Of a DNA stretch of 64,000 bases, positions 57,996-64,000 are shown piece after piece (position 1 is the first letter of the stretch; the number at the start of each line of letters is the position of its first letter). Below the pieces are notes generated by a model, which was not told the DNA's origin, made no database searches, and saw only the letters and a list, made by a program, of their open reading frames with translations. The stretch lies in NCBI GenBank assembly GCA_009767595.1, contig VSDK01013179.1, positions 547,255 through 611,254 of the forward strand, read 5' to 3'. The position numbers and the translations under genes were made by a program. The stretch comes from Symbiodinium kawagutii. Lineage: Eukaryota > Sar > Dinophyceae > Suessiales > Symbiodiniaceae.

Positions 57996-60104
57996 TCACA
58001 TCGGAGCAAGTGGGTCTCTGCGTCCCTTGAAGCACACCCTGCACTTTGCGGTCCAATCCTTGAGGACTGCTACTGACTGGAACTGATCGGAAACCTTCCT
58101 ACCACAATCAGTCAACTTTGTGTCGTTCATGAACCCAGGGTGAGACTGCACTGAGTGAACTGTCCTCGTCTTCTTGTTCTGCAACCAAACTTCATGAAGA
58201 GGTGGTGATTCCTCGGGCCTAGAAATGAACGGTTGCTCCTTTGCGATTTCGAAGTCGGATGACTCGCTTTCGCTGGACAGTCCAGACTCAGCTTCGCTTG
58301 ATGATGCTTCCTCAACCTCAGACTCAGATGACTCAACAGTTTCAACAATTGCTGAAGCATCATGTGAATCCTCATGTTCCAACTTCACTGAATTTGTCTT
58401 GACCTCTGCTGGCAATGGCTTCGAGACGGCTGCATTCCTGATCATCACAAACATTCTCTCGACTGCTCGAATTGGTGCGAATGACATGTCCCTGGAGTAA
58501 ACTGAATCTGCTTCACGGATGCTGCTGCTGTGACGACCTAGGATCCTACGGTATTCCCGGGGCATTTCACACTTTGATGCCCATGACAGCAATGTGCACT
58601 TTAAGGAGTGGCTTGTGAGTGCGACATCACCGGGCACGTCGAGCAGCTCTCGAAGAATCAACGAACGTTCGCAGCTGGTCAAGGGTCGGGAAAACCAGTC
58701 CTTGCCAGAGTCTCCCTTTGGTGCTGGCATCAAACATCCCTCCAACTTCCCTGAAGTTGGAAGTCCTGTCTCCAACCTGCAACTCCACCAACTGTCCACC
58801 CATGATGGATTCGAAACACCGAATGCAGGAATCAAAATCGGCAGCAGCATTGTTTTTGACACAGCGGACTTGCTTCCTTTGTGAACTCGAGTATCGAGCT
58901 GTACGAATCCAACTCCATGCTCATGGTCATGTGTGATGCTGTGTATGTGGCATGTGTCAGAGTGTCGACATCGACCATACAACATCAACAAGGCATGGCA
59001 CGCTACCATTCGGTCGACGAGGCCTAAATCACTGTTCGATGCAAGACTGTGCAACTTGGTGACTTCTGCAACAGTCAATGGTCTAGCTTGTTTCACCGGA
59101 ATCTTCAATGACAGTTGGATATCTGCAAGCCCACAAATTCGCCTGCTGGTTGCAACCTGCTCGGCTCCATCGACGACGAAAACGAAGTGGCTGAAGCGCA
59201 CTGCCTGGACAAATGAAACAGCACGGGATGCTGGGGCATGTGTGTCTCCTAGGAACTGTACATACTTCCAGCAACACTCTTCGCTGAATGGTATACACGG
59301 ATGCTCGAACATGGTGGTATGCCATCGATGATATGCAAGAATCGAGTTCGCTCGCTTGAGTGTCGTGTTTGGAGACTTTGTACCCAGCACTGCGGACACA
59401 ATTTGATCTGAGCTGTCTTGATCTTGAAGGATCTGCAAACCTACCTGACTCGAATGCAAGTCCATGTTTAGTATGAGGATCCACTTTGCAATGCTGTGTG
59501 AATGATTCTTGTCACGCTGTTCCCAAAAAGAATCATCTTTGATGGCTTTCACGCATTTGGACGCTATTGTCCTCCCTAGCACTGGAAGCACTGAGCTCGA
59601 CGCTGGCTGAACGGGCTCAGGCACATTTGACAATGCTGGGACAAACTGGTTTGGCACAGTGAGACTATTACTCAAAGTTGGGAATTCACCGAATATAGCT
59701 TTCATCACAGGGGTTTCCCAAGGCAGAACGATCTCAGTTCGTTTGACGTTTCTCAAGAAGGCATTGGACACTGAAGCAAGTGATGAGCTCTCACTACAAG
59801 TTGCACCGGCTGCACTAGTGTCCGCAACAGGGGCACTGTCTGTTACTGGGCTGCCTTCTACCAGGCAGTCGTCATGACCAACTGCAACGTCTTCATCTTC
59901 ATCAAACAAATCAGTGAGCATCCCATCTGCACCTGTAGCCGGTGCTGGATCATCATTGGCACTCCAACGCCTCCTGAACTTAGACTTGCGCTCCATGGCT
60001 CGAACTACCCCCCTGAAGCGCAAAAGATCGAAACACAACAACATGATTGACTTGAAGTGACATGTTATCTCTTGAAGATTCATGGTCACATTCTTTTGAG
60101 CCAC
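57996..60104 (-). CDS. Tyrosine recombinase of the retroelement
   Basis: An open frame of 702 codons from a GTG inside A1. The likelier start is ATG at 59996-59994 (MERKSKFRRR), 24 bases past A1, giving 666 residues. Numbered from the GTG: 40-250 acidic/Ser-rich and variable; 250-350 N-terminal DNA-binding helices (RANSILAYHRWHTTMFEHPC); 350-545 catalytic domain with R380 in YGRCRHSD, Lys candidates near 409-412, H499 in TSHSLK, H524 in LGRHSS and nucleophile Y536 in VYSRD. Box II has HSLK where most family members have HxxR. Residues 565-625 are a Ser/Glu acidic tract. The C-terminus has spaced cysteines (C667, C688, C691) that may bind zinc. It would integrate the element's circular DNA. 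No frameshift or internal stop is seen. Confidence 0.85.
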   Translation of the reverse strand: MAQKNVTMNLQEITCHFKSIMLLCFDLLRFRGVVRAMERKSKFRRRWSANDDPAPATGADGMLTDLFDEDEDVAVGHDDCLVEGSPVTDSAPVADTSAAGATCSESSSLASVSNAFLRNVKRTEIVLPWETPVMKAIFGEFPTLSNSLTVPNQFVPALSNVPEPVQPASSSVLPVLGRTIASKCVKAIKDDSFWEQRDKNHSHSIAKWILILNMDLHSSQVGLQILQDQDSSDQIVSAVLGTKSPNTTLKRANSILAYHRWHTTMFEHPCIPFSEECCWKYVQFLGDTHAPASRAVSFVQAVRFSHFVFVVDGAEQVATSRRICGLADIQLSLKIPVKQARPLTVAEVTKLHSLASNSDLGLVDRMVACHALLMLYGRCRHSDTCHIHSITHDHEHGVGFVQLDTRVHKGSKSAVSKTMLLPILIPAFGVSNPSWVDSWWSCRLETGLPTSGKLEGCLMPAPKGDSGKDWFSRPLTSCERSLILRELLDVPGDVALTSHSLKCTLLSWASKCEMPREYRRILGRHSSSIREADSVYSRDMSFAPIRAVERMFVMIRNAAVSKPLPAEVKTNSVKLEHEDSHDASAIVETVESSESEVEEASSSEAESGLSSESESSDFEIAKEQPFISRPEESPPLHEVWLQNKKTRTVHSVQSHPGFMNDTKLTDCGRKVSDQFQSVAVLKDWTAKCRVCFKGRRDPLAPM

Positions 60105-60171
60105 TCCTTATCCTGCAGCATGCAGGATTTTTGCCTGCACCATTTCATGTGTTATGCGAAGCACAACTGAC
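60020..60171 (-). repeat. Split direct repeat A1 (5' terminus)
   Basis: 152 bp identical to A2. It forms the predicted 5' end of the element, upstream of the recombinase ATG; its palindrome is at 60110-60128. Confidence 0.92.
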
Positions 60172-61134
60172 GAAGTATCTATACTATACACAACTTAGAA
60201 TTGTCCATTTCTTGTTTGCCAAATGTTGGGAAACTGAATTTCCGTTTTCAATTGTTTGTATGTCAAAGATTTGGTGGTTGAACCCCAGGTTGAAAAGTCA
60301 CTTCGCCAGTTGGGAGCGCCATTGATTCCATCACCGAATCAATCGTAAGGAACAATACAGAGCCCCACAAGTGTCGCGGTAAAAACAATGTTGTAATACT
60401 ACTATCTGGTTAGAACACTCCTGGTAGTTCCTTCTTTCTGCTTTGACAGTGTTATCAGAATACCCTCGGCTCTTTGGCTCCCTCCCGGGCACCAACCAGA
60501 ATAGTTTGTATCACTTTTGCGCACGTGAAACAAACCCAGAAAGCCTGGTATTGGTGCAAAATGTTGCCCGCATCAAACCAATACTCACCTAAAAATGCAG
60601 GCATCGATTCCTACATCTGGTGAGTCACACTCCTGTGATTCTGAAACTGGTTTGTTTGGGTTCATACGATTCATATCGAGGCCATCTTGCATCACATGAA
60701 ACGTTCCAGATGGTTCGACACGGCAAAATCTTCACCAACGCAAGAACCGCTGCCGTTGGAAATTGTTTGTTTCAAAATATTGCGGCACTCACATTTTTGA
60801 CACAACAACAAAACTCATGAAAACACACACGAATTTTTTTTCACTTTCCAAAAATGTGTTCAATCATTTTGTTGTTTTTCGTACTGAAACTACGTGATCT
60901 TGGCGTTCAAATAGAGAACACACGAACCAATCCCAACCACGACAACAACAAACAAAACCCATCAAACGCACTGTGCCGCCCATGAAAAACCACGGCAAGC
61001 CTCCCCACTGACGAACAACCCCAAATTGTAAACGAAGTTCGCACGCTGAAACATGGTAATTTGAAGGCCAAACTAAACACAAAAAAAATTACAACAAAAG
61101 ACCCATAACAACAAACACCGACCACCACCTCCAC
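60172..61134. other. Flank of the retroelement, no gene supported
   Basis: Unique AT-rich sequence; no domain or repeat recognised. The putative empty target site joins sequence around 52658 to 60172. Confidence 0.5.
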
Positions 61135-61320
61135 CACCAACAACAACAAAAAAAAACACATGACAACCACGACAACCACGACAACCACGACAACAACGAC
61201 AACAACAACAACAAACAACGACAAACAACAACAAACAACAACAAACAACAACAAACAACAACAACAACAAACAACAGCAAACAACAACAACAACAACAAC
61301 AACAAACTACAACAAACTAC
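61135..61320. repeat. Degenerate CAA/ACA-rich lead-in to the 10-bp array
   Basis: CAACAA, CCACGA and ACAAACAACG variants that grade into the perfect array. Confidence 0.9.
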
Positions 61321-62680
61321 AACAACAAACAACAACAAACAACAACAAACAACAACAAACAACAACAAACAACAACAAACAACAACAAACAACAACAAAC
61401 AACAACAAACAACAACAAACAACAACAAACAACAACAAACAACAACAAACAACAACAAACAACAACAAACAACAACAAACAACAACAAACAACAACAAAC
61501 AACAACAAACAACAACAAACAACAACAAACAACAACAAACAACAACAAACAACAACAAACAACAACAAACAACAACAAACAACAACAAACAACAACAAAC
61601 AACAACAAACAACAACAAACAACAACAAACAACAACAAACAACAACAAACAACAACAAACAACAACAAACAACAACAAACAACAACAAACAACAACAAAC
61701 AACAACAAACAACAACAAACAACAACAAACAACAACAAACAACAACAAACAACAACAAACAACAACAAACAACAACAAACAACAACAAACAACAACAAAC
61801 AACAACAAACAACAACAAACAACAACAAACAACAACAAACAACAACAAACAACAACAAACAACAACAAACAACAACAAACAACAACAAACAACAACAAAC
61901 AACAACAAACAACAACAAACAACAACAAACAACAACAAACAACAACAAACAACAACAAACAACAACAAACAACAACAAACAACAACAAACAACAACAAAC
62001 AACAACAAACAACAACAAACAACAACAAACAACAACAAACAACAACAAACAACAACAAACAACAACAAACAACAACAAACAACAACAAACAACAACAAAC
62101 AACAACAAACAACAACAAACAACAACAAACAACAACAAACAACAACAAACAACAACAAACAACAACAAACAACAACAAACAACAACAAACAACAACAAAC
62201 AACAACAAACAACAACAAACAACAACAAACAACAACAAACAACAACAAACAACAACAAACAACAACAAACAACAACAAACAACAACAAACAACAACAAAC
62301 AACAACAAACAACAACAAACAACAACAAACAACAACAAACAACAACAAACAACAACAAACAACAACAAACAACAACAAACAACAACAAACAACAACAAAC
62401 AACAACAAACAACAACAAACAACAACAAACAACAACAAACAACAACAAACAACAACAAACAACAACAAACAACAACAAACAACAACAAACAACAACAAAC
62501 AACAACAAACAACAACAAACAACAACAAACAACAACAAACAACAACAAACAACAACAAACAACAACAAACAACAACAAACAACAACAAACAACAACAAAC
62601 AACAACAAACAACAACAAACAACAACAAACAACAACAAACAACAACAAACAACAACAAACAACAACAAACAACAACAAAC
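61321..62680. repeat. Satellite-like array (AACAACAAAC)x136
   Basis: 1,360 bases of perfect 10-bp units with no visible variant. The + strand contains only A and C. All six frames can stay open, giving 10-residue periodic shadow peptides (minus LLLFVVVCCC), so very long open frames here do not indicate genes. Confidence 0.99.
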
Positions 62681-62769
62681 AAGTTGGAAATTGTTTTGGG
62701 AATTTATTTGTTTTAGTTTGGGGAATTTTTCTTTTTTTCCTTTCCTGGAGCCCTTCCCCTGGTATTTGC

Positions 62770-63045
62770 AGCAGTTTTGGGCCAGAACCTGTCATTTTGC
62801 GTGGTATTTGCTGCATTTTTGCAAGTCCGCCTCGTATTTTGCGTGGTATTTGATGCATGTGGGGAAATAAGCATCTTCCTTTGCATGGTATTTGGTGCAT
62901 TTGGGGAAATAAGTCCTTACTTTGCACGGTCTTTGGTGCATTTTGGGAAAGCAGACTGCTACTTTGCATGATATTTGCTGCATTTTGGGAAAGCAGACTC
63001 CTACTTTGCATGGTATTTGCTGCATTTTGGGAAAGCAGACTCCTA
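62770..63045. repeat. 42-bp minisatellite, about six to seven units
   Basis: Units like TTTGCATGGTATTTGCTGCA then TTTTGGGAAAGCAGACTCCTAC repeat with growing divergence towards 62770. 42 is divisible by 3, so a 14-residue repeat (minus: QQIPCKVGVCFPKM) stays open in several frames. Confidence 0.92.
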
Positions 63046-63079
63046 CGTCCAAGATTATTTGATAGATGTCGGTGCTTCA

Positions 63080-63345
63080 CACTTCCATAAAGGAGGGGGT
63101 GGTTCATGTTGTTGATGTTGAGCAAAACCCCCCATTGGCAAAGCCTGCTGCAATTGCGTTTATTGTTGTTGTTGGTCATTGTTGGTGGTGGGTGGTTATT
63201 GTTGATGATTGTGGTGATTGTGGATGGTTGCTGCTGGTGATTGTTGTGATTGTTGCTGTTGGTGATTCGCAGCTCCCCCATGCGTAACAAGAGATGAAAA
63301 TAAATCACATATAATATATAGGTAGAAAAAAATGACACATGATGA
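63080..63345. other. GTTGTTG/TGATTGTTG-rich sequence
   Basis: Low-complexity G/T-rich stretch; no gene supported. Confidence 0.5.
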
Positions 63346-63347
63346 TC

Positions 63348-63391
63348 TTTTTTTGCCCGCCTGCATCACCTTGGTAGCACTAAGCTAAGGT
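63348..63391. repeat. Direct repeat, left copy
   Basis: Ends in GGTAGCACTAAGCTAAGGT, preceded by TTTTTTTGCCCGCCTGCATC. A partly diverged copy lies 609 bp downstream. Confidence 0.8.
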
Positions 63392-63956
63392 CGATAAGAA
63401 GCAGTGAAACCATGTGAAACAAAGTGAAACATGGTGAAACAAAAAGAAGCTTCGAAGCAGAGAAGCGTGGAAGCAAACGAAGCAAAGGCAGTAAAACTGC
63501 GAAAATCATGTACATGGAATGAATTCCCCGCCTCACAAGTCCTCTGCATATCACTGCGTAGCGTCAAGCAAAGAGCGTTGTTTTTGGTTCTGTGATAGCT
63601 AGCAAAGCTGTCTTGTGCATAACACCTCACTGTGTGCATCAACCAATTCGGCGGAAATTGTGATGCTGCTTGCCAGAGTTGCAGTCGGTCGTATCTGTTG
63701 CTGATGTATCATTCCAGAAATCGCGCAACGAGTCTTATGCAGAGAAATTTGTAGACTCGCCGGAACAAGAATGCCAAAGCGAGCTGATAAGCCGTAAAGA
63801 AAACCCCAAGAGTTGGCTGGCTCGGGAGCCATGTGTTATCTGGGGGTGACATCCTCCAGAGCAGATAGCTCAGAGTTGGTGGGCTAGCAGTGCCCAGAGA
63901 TCATGGGGAGACACCGTCAAGAGGCGAACCAAACCTGTTCACACAAAGACCAGACT

Positions 63957-64000
63957 TTTTTTTGCTCGCATACATCGCCTCGGTAGCACTAAGCTAAGGT
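63957..64000. repeat. Direct repeat, right copy (cut by window end)
   Basis: TTTTTTTTGCTCGCATACAT then CGGTAGCACTAAGCTAAGGT, a diverged copy of 63348-63391. It may continue beyond the window. Confidence 0.8.

Larger units (their letters stand above)
52659..60171 (-). mobile_element. Tyrosine-recombinase (DIRS/PAT-like) retroelement, full length
   Basis: A 7.5-kb element read on the minus strand from 60171 to 52659. It encodes a tyrosine recombinase, Gag, a methyltransferase-like domain, RT and RNase H. It is bounded by split direct repeats (A1 60020-60171; B1 52985-53068 abutting A2 52833-52984; B2 52659-52742), the hallmark of DIRS/PAT/Ngaro-type elements, which replicate through a circle and integrate with a tyrosine recombinase. 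The exact B1-A2 abutment is what joining the two outer ends would give, which fixes the termini. Both repeat pairs are identical, suggesting recent insertion. The open frames carry at least two lesions, so this copy is probably not autonomous. LTRs and a DDE integrase are absent. The recombinase lying first in the order is unusual compared with the orders I know. Confidence 0.9.

Noticed and set aside
60085-60104. TGGCTCAA in the A repeat, reminiscent of the dinoflagellate spliced leader end
   Set aside because: Only 8 bases match; the CCGTAGCCATTTT part is absent.
60907-63338. Very long open frames (up to ~670 codons) on both strands over the 10-bp array
   Set aside because: A repeat unit without stop words keeps every frame open. 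The peptides are perfect 10-residue repeats with no domain.
63858-63935. tRNA-like string TAGCTCAGAGTTGGTGGGCTA
   Set aside because: The D-arm resemblance is not followed by an anticodon stem or a GGTTCGAATCC T-arm, and the acceptor ends do not pair.

Overview
The window looks like nuclear DNA of a dinoflagellate, most likely a Symbiodiniaceae relative. The evidence is: (i) dozens of short GC-rich protein-coding segments, about 60-200 bp each, set about 1 kb apart in AT-rich introns full of tetranucleotide, (AAC)n, (GAT)n and ATAT repeats; (ii) a dispersed ~105-bp inverted-repeat element whose shadow translation (GVSQNRGTPK...) I remember from Symbiodinium gene models, from memory and unverified; (iii) a tyrosine-recombinase retroelement with a cytosine-methyltransferase-like domain. 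There is no sign of bacterial operons, CRISPR arrays or rRNA. A 43-base run of N at 14882-14924 shows this is an assembled scaffold.

Layout. From about 0.5 to 50.7 kb, nearly every plausible coding segment reads on the minus strand and looks like one TPR-type (helix-turn-helix) repeat per exon. I read this as one very large, or a few, minus-strand TPR genes, transcribed from about 50.7 kb towards 0.5 kb. Exon limits are approximate, because dinoflagellates also use GC-AG and GA-AG splice sites and I could not fix the splice sites by eye. The introns hold at least nine copies of the ~105-bp inverted-repeat MITE, a second inverted-repeat element, several hairpins and many simple repeats.

From 52659 to 60171 lies a complete-looking 7.5-kb retroelement on the minus strand. 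It is bounded by split direct repeats arranged A1 - ORFs - B1A2 - B2, with 152/152 and 84/84 identical bases. In reading order it encodes a tyrosine recombinase, a Gag with a Cys/His-rich tail, a C5-methyltransferase-like domain, a reverse transcriptase (FFDD) and an RNase H. Gag and Pol share one frame, separated by a single TGA followed by CAGTCA, which fits the stop-CARYYA readthrough context. A 26-bp tandem duplication breaks gag, and the methyltransferase appears to lack its catalytic PPC segment. The copy therefore looks recently inserted yet defective. This is the most notable system in the window.

From 61.1 to 63.05 kb there is a 1,360-bp array of 136 perfect 10-bp units, then a 42-bp minisatellite. 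The last kilobase has a diverged direct repeat that runs into the window edge.
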